The position numbers and the translations under genes were made by a program. DNA of 64,000 bases from JACCTI01 sp038237435. GTDB lineage: Bacteria > Verrucomicrobiota > Verrucomicrobiia > Chthoniobacterales > UBA10450. The stretch is taken from assembly GCA_038237435.1 (NCBI GenBank), contig JBBRYT010000010.1, forward strand, positions 68,851-132,850. The letters run 5' to 3'. The notes under the pieces are model-generated. The model did no database searches. It had not been told where the DNA came from and worked only from the letters and a program-made list of their open reading frames with translations. This document shows, piece by piece, positions 52,228 through 60,590 of this stretch (positions are counted from its first letter, which is position 1; each line of letters starts with the position of its first letter).

Positions 52228-53991
52228 GTGGCTGGCTCGACCCGCATCCTCACTCTCAACCTCGGTTCGCAAACCGTCGGCCTGGCGGAATTCCGCACGC
52301 AACCGAATGGCGGCGTGGTTTTGATGGGATATCGTTTACGCGAGATTCTCGCGGAATCGGGGAGCGAAACGGCACGCAATGCACAAATCGCCACCGCCCT
52401 GCGGGAGATGATGGGCGAGATGGGAATCAAGAGCGGCCCGGTCAATTATTCGATCGCGGCCCAATCGGTCTTTGCGCGCTTCGTCAAGTTGCCCTCGGTC
52501 GACGAAGAAAAAATCGAGCGCATCATCGCCTTCGAAGCGCAGCAGAATGTACCGTTCCCCATCGAAGAAGTGGTTTGGGATTATCAGCTCGTCGCAGCCG
52601 GCGGGGACGAGCAGATTCAGGTCGCGCTCGTCGCGATCAAATCCGATTTGCTCGAAGGCATCAATGCCGCCGTCGAAGAAACCGGTCTGCAAACGAACAT
52701 TGTCGATGTCGCGACCATGGCGCTCTATAACGCCTTTCGTTACAACTACAGTGACGCGACCGATTGTTCCTTGCTCGTCGATATCGGTGCGCGCACGACC
52801 AATCTGCTTTTCGTCGAGCCGGGAAAAATTTTCACACGCAGTGTGCCGATTGGCGGCGGTTCCGTCTCGACCGCGATCGCGAAAGAATTCAACGAACCGG
52901 TCGGAGCGGCGGAATTCCGCAAGAAACGCGATGGATTCGTCAGTCTGGGCGGCGCGTATGCGGAGCCAAGCGATCCTGATGTCGCGCGCGTTTCGAAAAT
53001 TGTGCGCAGCACGATGACGCGACTGCACGCTGAGCTCATGCGTTCGATCAGTCACTACCGCGCGCAACAGCAGGGCTCGGCACCGGCGCGGGTTTTATTG
53101 TGCGGCGGGACGGCGAGCATGCCTTACATGCGCGAATTTTTTCATGAGAAACTCCAGCTGCCGATCGAGTTTTTCCATCCGCTGCGCAACGTCGCGGTGG
53201 CGGAGACGGTGAAGACTTCCGACGTGGCGAACGCCGCGCACTTGTTAGGCGAATTGGTGGGACTTGCGCTGCGCAACGCGACGACGTGTCCGATGGAGTT
53301 GAATCTGCGGCCGGCGCCGGTCGTGAAACGGCAGGAACTGACCCGCCGCCGACCATTTTTTATTTTAGCGGCAACCTGCTTCGTCCTCGGTCTGCTCGGT
53401 TGCGGATTTTATCACGTGCGCGCAGCGAGTGTGACGCGCGCAGCGAACGATCGTCTCGCCGAAAAAGTCGGCGTCATGCGCGGGCTGGAAGGTCAGATGA
53501 ACAATGTGCGCAAAGAAACAACCGCGCTCGACAGCACGGCCACGCCGCTGGTCTCGGCGATTAACGATCGCAGTTTCTGGCCGGAGATTATTGAGGACTT
53601 GAATGCGCGTCTGCCGAAGGAAGACATTTGGATCACCGAATTGGTTCCAACCTCCGGCGGAAAACCGATGGGAGTGGGGGACATCAAATCGGCGCGGGCA
53701 GAAGCGACGCCAGTGCCAACGGCGACGCCGATCCCGACTCCGGCTCGCCCCGGCGCGGCACCTACGGAACCGGCCGTCGATGGAATTCTCATTCGCGGAC
53801 TCTATCTCTTTAATCCGAAGCAACAGGAAGTGGTGATCGATTATTTCAAGGAGCTGGCCAAATCTCCTTACTTCAGTCTCGATCAGAACAATCAATCGAA
53901 ACACGTGCGGCCGACCACGCCGAACAATGTCGAGTGGGCGTTCCCCTACGAGCTCCGGCTCGATTTGAAGAAGCCGATGAAACTTCCATGA
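52228..53991 (+). CDS. PilM-like ATPase fused to a PilN-like domain
   Basis: 587 residues from GTG 52228 (an upstream TTG at 52180 would overlap the preceding gene). The first ~360 residues are an actin-like FtsA/PilM fold: LTLNLGSQTVGLAEF, FARFVKLPSVDEEKIERIIA, CSLLVDIGARTTNLLFVEPG, RVLLCGGTASMPYMREFF. Then come one transmembrane helix (~390-410, FFILAATCFVLGLLGCGFYH), a coiled coil and a PilN-like periplasmic region (~415-587) containing a Pro-rich TPVPTATPIPTPARPG spacer. In E. coli PilM and PilN are separate proteins; here they appear fused. Probably the inner-membrane platform of a type IV pilus-like or secretion machine. Homologue of Amuc_1101. Confidence 0.8.
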   Translation: MAGSTRILTLNLGSQTVGLAEFRTQPNGGVVLMGYRLREILAESGSETARNAQIATALREMMGEMGIKSGPVNYSIAAQSVFARFVKLPSVDEEKIERIIAFEAQQNVPFPIEEVVWDYQLVAAGGDEQIQVALVAIKSDLLEGINAAVEETGLQTNIVDVATMALYNAFRYNYSDATDCSLLVDIGARTTNLLFVEPGKIFTRSVPIGGGSVSTAIAKEFNEPVGAAEFRKKRDGFVSLGGAYAEPSDPDVARVSKIVRSTMTRLHAELMRSISHYRAQQQGSAPARVLLCGGTASMPYMREFFHEKLQLPIEFFHPLRNVAVAETVKTSDVANAAHLLGELVGLALRNATTCPMELNLRPAPVVKRQELTRRRPFFILAATCFVLGLLGCGFYHVRAASVTRAANDRLAEKVGVMRGLEGQMNNVRKETTALDSTATPLVSAINDRSFWPEIIEDLNARLPKEDIWITELVPTSGGKPMGVGDIKSARAEATPVPTATPIPTPARPGAAPTEPAVDGILIRGLYLFNPKQQEVVIDYFKELAKSPYFSLDQNNQSKHVRPTTPNNVEWAFPYELRLDLKKPMKLP

Positions 53992-54863
53992 ACTGGTTTC
54001 AGCAAAACAAATTTCTCGGAACGTTTCTGATCGTCTTCGGACTGGCGACGCTGGCCGCGGCATTTTTTGTCTGGAACGCGAAGAGTAGCTTCGACGAAGC
54101 GAAAGCGCGCTTCGATGAAAACGCCACCGAGCTGAATCGATTGCAGCGTCTCACGCCGTTTCCGAGCGATGCGAACCTGAAAAAAATGTCGGCGCAAGCG
54201 AAGGATTACGCGGCTGAGTTGAAGAAGTTAAGGGAGGAAATGGCGACGCACGTTCTTCCGGCGACGCCGATGAAGCCCAACGAATTTCAAGCGCATTTGC
54301 GTCAGGTGCTCATCAGCGTGGCGGAGCGCGCGCGCGCGAACAAAGTAAAATTGCCGGATCAATTTTTTCTCGGCTTCGATGAGTTCGCCGCCGGCTTGCC
54401 CGACGAAAAATCAGCCCCGGAACTTGGCCGGCAGTTGGCGCAGGCGGAATTGTTGGTCAACACCATGATCGATGCGCGCATTGATGCGCTCACCTCTTTC
54501 CGACGCGTGCCGGTGGCCGACCTGGCACCTTCGCCGCCGCCGGCCGCAGGCCCGAAACCTCCGGCGGCAACGAAGCCGGCGACACAGCCACTGATCGAAC
54601 GCGCGGTGATCGATGCAACATTCGCTTCCACTCCCAGCGCGGCGCGGCGCGTGTTCAATCAGATCGCGACGATCAATGAGCAACTTTACGTCATGCGCAC
54701 CGTGCATGTACTGAATGAGAAAGATAAAGGTCCGCCGCGCGAAGGGGCGGGCGCAACGACCAGCGCGACTCCACCGCCAGCGAACGCCGCTCTTAGTTTC
54801 ATTGTCGGCAACGAGCATCTTCAAACCGCGATACGTGTAGAGATGCTGAGGTTTTCTTTGTGA
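53988..54863 (+). CDS. PilO-like protein resembling Amuc_1100
   Basis: 291 residues, ATG overlapping the previous stop (ATGA). One N-terminal helix (~10-30, FLGTFLIVFGLATLAAAFFV), a long coiled coil (AKARFDENATELNRLQRL, AKDYAAELKKLREEMATH) and a beta-alpha C-terminal domain ending LQTAIRVEMLRFSL, separated by a Pro/Ala spacer (PPPAAGPKPPAATKPATQP). PilO-like proteins link the platform to the secretin. Amuc_1100, a ~317-residue protein of the same layout, is known as an outer-membrane-associated host-interacting factor; equivalence here is by order and architecture. Confidence 0.65.
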   Translation: MNWFQQNKFLGTFLIVFGLATLAAAFFVWNAKSSFDEAKARFDENATELNRLQRLTPFPSDANLKKMSAQAKDYAAELKKLREEMATHVLPATPMKPNEFQAHLRQVLISVAERARANKVKLPDQFFLGFDEFAAGLPDEKSAPELGRQLAQAELLVNTMIDARIDALTSFRRVPVADLAPSPPPAAGPKPPAATKPATQPLIERAVIDATFASTPSAARRVFNQIATINEQLYVMRTVHVLNEKDKGPPREGAGATTSATPPPANAALSFIVGNEHLQTAIRVEMLRFSL

Positions 54864-54881
54864 GGGCGATTCCAAAAGCCC

Positions 54882-54988
54882 ATGTAGGCCGCGGTCTCCT
54901 GACCCGGCGCTGTGCGACTTTGCCAAGGTCTGCCGTATCCTCTGTTGCCACATCAACTCCGCGCCGCGTGAGGACACGCGGCCTACAT
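54882..54988. repeat. Inverted repeat with ATGTAGGCCGCG ends
   Basis: Left arm ATGTAGGCCGCGGTCTCCTG and right arm end CGTGAGGACACGCGGCCTACAT are imperfect inverted complements (12 exact terminal bases, then GGTCTCCTGACCCGGCGC against the complement of GCGCCGCGTGAGGACAC). The total length is about 107 bp. It lies between two genes of the pilus-like cluster and could be a MITE-like insertion or a hairpin. Confidence 0.75.
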
Positions 54989-55002
54989 CGGGTGCCGCGC
55001 GC

Positions 55003-55947
55003 ATGAACTGGGTGCGCGCTAATTACGATCGGTGGGCGGTTTTCGGCGGCGCGTTTTTTCTTTTGCTCTGCGCGTTTTTCATTTGGCGTAGCTCGTCGAA
55101 TTTCGCGGAGAATTTTTCCGCCTTGCAATCGCCGGGCCCGCCGAAGCCGGCGGCGCCGACGGAGAAAGCGCTCGAAGTCGAAGCCGCCGCAAAAAAATTA
55201 GCGCAACCGTCGCAATGGACTTTCGGCGGGCGTTCGGGCCTTTTCGTGCCGGAGAAACACTTCATCGCGGCCAACGGCATGCCGGCCACTTTGCAGAACA
55301 CGGAAGTGCATCCGCCCGTGCCTAACGAGTGGTTGGATCAGTTCGGTTTGCCGATTGCCGATGCCGATGTCTTGCAACAAGACCCGGACGCCGACGGTTT
55401 TACCAATCTCGAAGAATGGCAGGGACACACCAATCCGACGGACAAAAATTCGCATCCGCCTTTCATCGCCAAGCTGAAGATGAAGGCGTTCAATCGCGAG
55501 CCGTTCCATCTCGTTTTCGCTTCCTCCAGCGGCGACACCTACACGATTAACAGTACGGATCTGAAAGACCCGACGCAGTTTCTGAAAATTGGCGATACGA
55601 TCGCGGGCACGAAATTTAAGCTGGTGAAGTTCACGGAGAAACGTCAGGTCAACACTGCGACCTCCGGTGAAGACGACGTCTCGGAATTACTGATCGAGAA
55701 CGAGGACACGAAAGAGCAGCTCGCGCTGGTAAAGGAGAAAGTGATGATCTCGCCCGAATCGGTCGGGACCTTTGTCTATCTCTGGGGCGATCGGAAAGAG
55801 ATGCAGATCAAAAAGGATCAGGAATTTTCGTTGCCGCCGCAGTCCGAAATCAGATACAAGCTGATCGACGTTCAGCCGGATAAAGCGGTCATCGTCAACA
55901 CGCAAAAACCCGAGGAGCGAATCGAAGTGGGTCCGCTCATGCAATAA
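55003..55947 (+). CDS. Membrane-anchored protein resembling Amuc_1099
   Basis: 314 residues. N-terminal helix (FGGAFFLLLCAFFIW, ~14-28), then a disordered Pro/Ala part, and a globular region with GLFVPEKHFIAANGMPATL and NEWLDQFGLPIADADVLQQD that leads into DPDADGFTNLEEWQGHTNPT, an EF-hand-like/dockerin-like Asp loop as in 'thrombospondin type 3'-style repeats. The C-terminal half is beta-rich. The gene sits between the PilO-like and secretin genes, the place of Amuc_1099. The family has no known function. Confidence 0.65.
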   Translation: MNWVRANYDRWAVFGGAFFLLLCAFFIWRSSSNFAENFSALQSPGPPKPAAPTEKALEVEAAAKKLAQPSQWTFGGRSGLFVPEKHFIAANGMPATLQNTEVHPPVPNEWLDQFGLPIADADVLQQDPDADGFTNLEEWQGHTNPTDKNSHPPFIAKLKMKAFNREPFHLVFASSSGDTYTINSTDLKDPTQFLKIGDTIAGTKFKLVKFTEKRQVNTATSGEDDVSELLIENEDTKEQLALVKEKVMISPESVGTFVYLWGDRKEMQIKKDQEFSLPPQSEIRYKLIDVQPDKAVIVNTQKPEERIEVGPLMQ

Positions 55948-55963
55948 GGCAAATCACTCCGCG

Positions 55964-58618
55964 ATGATAAAAAACCCTCGCCCGTTTCCTTCACTGGCAT
56001 TTCTACTACTCGTTAGTCTCTCGTTAGGGCAAAGGTGTTTATTCGCGCAGGACGCGGCGCAACGCGCGGCCGATCGCGAAGTGGCGCGGCGCCAGGCGGC
56101 GTTGCCGCAAGGAACGCTAGCGCTGACGCGCGCGCGCGAAGAAATGACGCAACGAAACTACGTCCAGGCGCACGAAGATTTTCGCACGGCGGTGGCGTAT
56201 TTGCCCGATGCGGTGGTGAGCGGTAAGGCACACGACGACGCGGTCGGTGGTTTTTGCGAGAGCGGAATCAAAGTGGCCGAGCAGCGTGTGCAGGAAGGGA
56301 AATACAACGAGGCGGAAGCGATCTGCCGCGAACTGCTGAGCGATCAATACAATCCGAACTGCAAGCCCGCGATGAAATTGCTCGCCAGTCTGCAAGAGCC
56401 AGGACGGATGAACCGCACGATGGGGCCAAAGTTCATTTCGAAGGTGGAAGAAGTGCGCAAGCTCCTGATCGACGCCGACGGTTACTATAATAGCGGGCGT
56501 TACGATCTCGCGTTCAAGAAATACGAGCAGATCCTGAATCTCGATCCTTACAACACGGCGGCGCGTCGCGGTCAGGAAAAAATTAACAATCAGAAAACGC
56601 ATTACGGCGAAGAGGCATATAACGAAACGCGCTCGCGTTCGTTGTGGCAGGTCGAGCACGGCTGGGAAAATCCCGTGAAGCCGTACGGCACCGGCACCGG
56701 ACCCACTGCGGAAACCAACGCGAGTCAAGCCACCGGCACCGCGCGGATCTCGAACAAACTCAACACCATCATCATTCCGAAGATCGAATTTCGTGATGCC
56801 AGCATTCGTGAAGCCATCGATTTTCTGCGTCAACAGTCGGCAGCGAATGATCCGGTGCCCGAAGGCCGCAAAGGTGTCGATATCGTTTTGCGTTTGAACG
56901 CAGTCGGGGGACGCGGGCCAGCTCCGCTGGCGCCTGTGACGCCCGCGGTGGCTGATCCGCTCGCGCCAGTTCCGGCAGCAGGAACGGAGCCGGTGGCAGT
57001 CGCTCCAGCGCCCATCGCCATCCCGGCGGCGCCGACTGTTTCGCCGCAGGATGCGCGCATCACGATCACGCTCAACCAAATTCCGCTCGGCGAAGCGCTG
57101 CGTTACATCGCGAGCCAGGCGGGATTGAAAGTGAAAATCGAACCCTATGCCGTCTCGATTATTCCATTAAGCGAACAGAGCCAGGAATTGATCACAAAAG
57201 AATATCGCGTCCCGCCCGGATTCATTCAGAGCACGTTGAGTCCGAACACGAGCGGGGCATTGAATCAGCCGGCGGCAGCGGCGGTAAAAACTGGCACGGC
57301 CAAGGACACGCAGGAATCGACCGGCGGGCAACAACTCGTTAGGCGGGAAGGAGCGCGAGAGTATTTGGAAGGGCAGGGGATCCCCTTCGCCACCATCCCG
57401 GGATCGAGCGCGAATTTTCTTCCGCAAAGTAGCCGGCTGGTCGTGAGAAATACGCCGGATAATATCGAGCTGGTCGATGCGATCGTGGAACAGGCCAATG
57501 TTTCTGGTCCGAAGCAAGTCGAGATCGAAGCGAAGTTCGTCGAGATTACCCAAACCAACCTAAAGGAGCTTGGCTTCGACTGGTTGCTCGGACAATTCAA
57601 CATCGGCAACCAGCGTGTCTTCGGCGGCGGCGGGACACAGGGAACTTCGCCCGCGCAAAATCCTGCCGATTTTCCGTTTGTTGGACCGGGAGGGAATCCG
57701 ATCGGGCAATTTCCAGTCACCGCCGGAAATCGCAGCGGAACTCTCGCCATCAGCGGAAACGCGATCGATTCACTGCTCTTTGGCGTGCCGGGGGCGAGCG
57801 CAATCGCGCCAGGAATTTTCGGCTTGAGCGGAGTATTTACTGATCCGCAGTTTCAGCTAGTCATCCGCGCGCTTAACCAAAAGAAGGGTGTCGATCTCCT
57901 GTCGGCACCGCGTGTGACGACGAAGAGCGGACAGCGTGCGGTCATCGAGATCGTGCGTGAGTTTCGTTACCCGACGCAATTTCAGCCGCCGCAAATTCCG
58001 CAGAACTTTCGCGGTGGCGATTCCTTCAGCAGTAACCCTGTCACCGGGGCGTTTTCCGGCAGCAGCGGTTCCTTCCCGGTGACGCCGACCACCCCGACCG
58101 CGTTCGAGACGCGCAACACAGGCGTGACGCTGGAAGTAGAACCGGTAGTTGGACCGGATGGTCAAACGATTGATCTAAACCTCGTCCCGCAGGTGGTCGA
58201 GTTCGAAGGCTTCATCAACTACGGCAGCCCGATCCAAACGACGTCGACGAACATTCTAGGCGTGACACAGGTGAACGTTCTCACTCCGAACATCATCAAC
58301 CAACCGATCTTCAGCACACGCAAAGTCACGACCAGCGTGAGCGTCTGGGACGGACAGACCGTAGTCCTCGGCGGTTTGATGCGTGAAGATGTGCAGAAGA
58401 CGGAGGATCGCACTCCGATCCTGGGCGATATACCGATTGTCGGCCGCTTGTTCCGGACCAATGCGGAGCAGCACCAGAAGCGAAACCTCGTCATCTTTGT
58501 CACGGCGCGATTAATCACACCGGGTGGGCAGTTGGTTAACCAAACCGAGGAGCAGGAAGAAGCTGACGATGTGGTCGAGCCGCCGCAGTTGCCGGTGGTT
58601 CCGATGTATAAGAAGTAG
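55964..58618 (+). CDS. Type II/IV secretin (PilQ/GspD-like), Amuc_1098-like
   Basis: 884 residues. Signal peptide (~1-28), then TPR-like helices (~60-190, AICRELLSDQYNPNCKPAMK, YYNSGRYDLAFKKYEQILNL), N1-type secretin domains (IPKIEFRDASIREAIDFLRQ, NQIPLGEALRYIASQAGLKV) with a long Pro/Ala insertion between, and the C-terminal pore domain: VEIEAKFVEITQTNLKELGF, ARVTTKSGQRAVIEIVREFR, VVLGGLMREDVQKTEDRTPI and PIVGRLFRTNAEQHQKRNLV. It forms the outer-membrane channel. No pilotin or assembly ATPase is in the window. Nearby 56017-56038 holds two overlapping near-copies of the dispersed motif. Confidence 0.88.
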   Translation: MIKNPRPFPSLAFLLLVSLSLGQRCLFAQDAAQRAADREVARRQAALPQGTLALTRAREEMTQRNYVQAHEDFRTAVAYLPDAVVSGKAHDDAVGGFCESGIKVAEQRVQEGKYNEAEAICRELLSDQYNPNCKPAMKLLASLQEPGRMNRTMGPKFISKVEEVRKLLIDADGYYNSGRYDLAFKKYEQILNLDPYNTAARRGQEKINNQKTHYGEEAYNETRSRSLWQVEHGWENPVKPYGTGTGPTAETNASQATGTARISNKLNTIIIPKIEFRDASIREAIDFLRQQSAANDPVPEGRKGVDIVLRLNAVGGRGPAPLAPVTPAVADPLAPVPAAGTEPVAVAPAPIAIPAAPTVSPQDARITITLNQIPLGEALRYIASQAGLKVKIEPYAVSIIPLSEQSQELITKEYRVPPGFIQSTLSPNTSGALNQPAAAAVKTGTAKDTQESTGGQQLVRREGAREYLEGQGIPFATIPGSSANFLPQSSRLVVRNTPDNIELVDAIVEQANVSGPKQVEIEAKFVEITQTNLKELGFDWLLGQFNIGNQRVFGGGGTQGTSPAQNPADFPFVGPGGNPIGQFPVTAGNRSGTLAISGNAIDSLLFGVPGASAIAPGIFGLSGVFTDPQFQLVIRALNQKKGVDLLSAPRVTTKSGQRAVIEIVREFRYPTQFQPPQIPQNFRGGDSFSSNPVTGAFSGSSGSFPVTPTTPTAFETRNTGVTLEVEPVVGPDGQTIDLNLVPQVVEFEGFINYGSPIQTTSTNILGVTQVNVLTPNIINQPIFSTRKVTTSVSVWDGQTVVLGGLMREDVQKTEDRTPILGDIPIVGRLFRTNAEQHQKRNLVIFVTARLITPGGQLVNQTEEQEEADDVVEPPQLPVVPMYKK

Positions 58619-58671
58619 CGTTCGTTAGGCAAAAGCGCCTAGCTTAAGGGCGAACCGGAAGCGCCTGACAA

Positions 58672-59271
58672 ATGTCCGTAATCGGCATCACTGGTGGAAT
58701 CGCCACTGGCAAGACAGCTTTTTCCCGGCAGTTGCGCGCGGAACTGCCAGAGGCGGCATTTTTCGATGCAGATCAATCCGCGCGTGATCTCACCGCCAAA
58801 GACGCGGGAGTTCGACAGCTCATCGCGCAAACCTTTGGATCGGAGATTTATTCCGCGGGGGACTTGAATCGCGCGGCGCTTCGGGCGATAATATTCGCCG
58901 ACCCGGAAAAGAAACGCGCGCTCGAGCAGATTCTGCATCCGCGCATTCGGCGTCAATGGGCTGCGGAAGCTGAGAGCCATCGGGGCCCAAACCAATTTTT
59001 TCTTGCTGACATTCCTCTTCTTTATGAAACCGGCGGCGAATCGTTGTGCGATCGCGTGGTGGTGGTTGCCTGTTCGGCCGCCACCCAATTGCAGCGTCTC
59101 ATGGCGAGATCTTCGCTCTCTCGGGAGGCGGCTGAAAAAATGATTGCCGCACAGATGCCGCTCACGGAAAAAATGAAGCGCGCAGATTATGTGATCTGGA
59201 ACAACGGATCAGAGACGGCAATGGCGTTACAGGTTGAAACGTTGGCGAATCTTTGGCGACAAGCGCAATGA
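58672..59271 (+). CDS. coaE: Dephospho-CoA kinase
   Basis: 199 residues. The last step of CoA synthesis. P-loop GITGGIATGKTAFSRQL, FDADQSARDLTAKD, ADIPLLYETGGESLCD and MARSSLSREAAEKMIAAQMP (lid and adenine-binding region). Standard length. The TGA overlaps the rho start codon (ATGA), so coaE and rho are translationally coupled. Confidence 0.95.
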   Translation: MSVIGITGGIATGKTAFSRQLRAELPEAAFFDADQSARDLTAKDAGVRQLIAQTFGSEIYSAGDLNRAALRAIIFADPEKKRALEQILHPRIRRQWAAEAESHRGPNQFFLADIPLLYETGGESLCDRVVVVACSAATQLQRLMARSSLSREAAEKMIAAQMPLTEKMKRADYVIWNNGSETAMALQVETLANLWRQAQ

Positions 59272-60590
59272 GCGAAGAAGTTTTAACGCCTGCCGAAGTG
59301 GAACCGGTCGTCGCGCCGCGTGCTGATTTGCCGACCTCGCTCGACATCAATCAGCTCCAAGCCCTTTCGCCGGCGGAACTGGAAGATGTCTGTCGTCGGC
59401 TGGATGTGCGCATGCATGCGGGCCGTTCACGGCATCATCATATTCTGGATGTTGTTCGTTGCGCCTTGAGTCAAAATATTCCGGTCACGATCGAAGGTTT
59501 TTTCGATCAGGTGGCGGAATCGTTTGGTTGGCTGCGCAGCCCCGCGCTGAACTTTCTTCAGGTGCCGGAAGATGTGGGCGTGTCACGCGACACGTTGCAG
59601 CAATTTAAATTCCGTCCTGGCCAGCTCATCGCCGGCACTGTCCGTCTGCCGCGCGAGCGCGAGAAAACGATCATGCTCGACGAAGTGACCAAGATAGAAG
59701 ATCTGCCCGCGGCCGAATGGCAGGAGTCGACTGTCTTCGATAATTTGACGCCGTTGTTTCCGGAAGGGCGCATTTTTCTAGAGAATCCCAAAACCAATTC
59801 GATCAGCGCGCGCGCGGTCGATTTGTTGACGCCGTTAGGGAAGGGACAGCGCGGTCTTATTGTCGCGCCCCCGCGCGTGGGTAAAACAATTTTGCTCAAG
59901 GAAATCGCCAAGGCCATTCGGGTCAATCATCCCGAAATTATTCTCATCATCTTACTGGTGGATGAGCGGCCGGAAGAAGTGACCGATCTGGAGCGCGAAG
60001 TCGATTGTCAGATTTACAATTCCAACTTCGACGAAAATTCGCAGCGCCACGTGCAAGTGGCAGAGATGGTCCTCGAGCGCGCGAAACGATTGGTCGAACA
60101 GAAAAAAGATGTGGTGATTCTGCTCGACAGCATCACACGACTGGCGCGCGGTTATAATGCGCTGACCGGTGGCAAAGGCCGCACCATGTCGGGTGGCGTG
60201 GAATCGAAAGCGTTGTTGAAACCGAAAAGGTTTTTCGGTTCCGCTCGCAACGTGGAAGAAGGTGGCAGCCTGACGATTCTTGCTACGACCCTGATCGACA
60301 CTGGCAGCAAGGCGGACCAAGTGATTTTCGAAGAATTCAAAGGCACCGGAAACATGGAGCTGCATCTCGACCGTTCCTTAGTCGAGAAGCGTCTTTATCC
60401 GGCGATCCACGTGCAACAATCCGCCACTCGGCGTGAGGAGCTGCTCTATCATCCGGATGAATGGGAGCGGGTGAAGATTCTGCGCAAAGCCATGGCGCAA
60501 CTTCCGCCGATCGAAGCGATGGAAATGTTGATCGGCAATTTGCAAGCGACGAAGAGCAACGCCGAATTGTTGCTCGCGGGCTTACGGTGA
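59268..60590 (+). CDS. rho: Transcription termination factor Rho
   Basis: 440 residues from ATG 59268. RNA-binding region SFGWLRSPALNFLQVPEDVG and HHILDVVRCAL; ATPase P-loop APPRVGKTILL (E. coli APPKAGKT, so the first Lys of the loop is Arg here), Walker B VVILLDSITRLARGYNALTG, Q- and R-loop region MSGGVESKALLKPKRFFGSA, and IEEFKGTGNMELHLD-type end. A divergent stretch follows DERPEEVTDLERE, where E. coli has EVVASTFD but here QIYNSNFD. The hexamer terminates transcription by pulling on RNA. GTG of the RNase D gene overlaps its stop. Confidence 0.95.
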   Translation: MSEEVLTPAEVEPVVAPRADLPTSLDINQLQALSPAELEDVCRRLDVRMHAGRSRHHHILDVVRCALSQNIPVTIEGFFDQVAESFGWLRSPALNFLQVPEDVGVSRDTLQQFKFRPGQLIAGTVRLPREREKTIMLDEVTKIEDLPAAEWQESTVFDNLTPLFPEGRIFLENPKTNSISARAVDLLTPLGKGQRGLIVAPPRVGKTILLKEIAKAIRVNHPEIILIILLVDERPEEVTDLEREVDCQIYNSNFDENSQRHVQVAEMVLERAKRLVEQKKDVVILLDSITRLARGYNALTGGKGRTMSGGVESKALLKPKRFFGSARNVEEGGSLTILATTLIDTGSKADQVIFEEFKGTGNMELHLDRSLVEKRLYPAIHVQQSATRREELLYHPDEWERVKILRKAMAQLPPIEAMEMLIGNLQATKSNAELLLAGLR

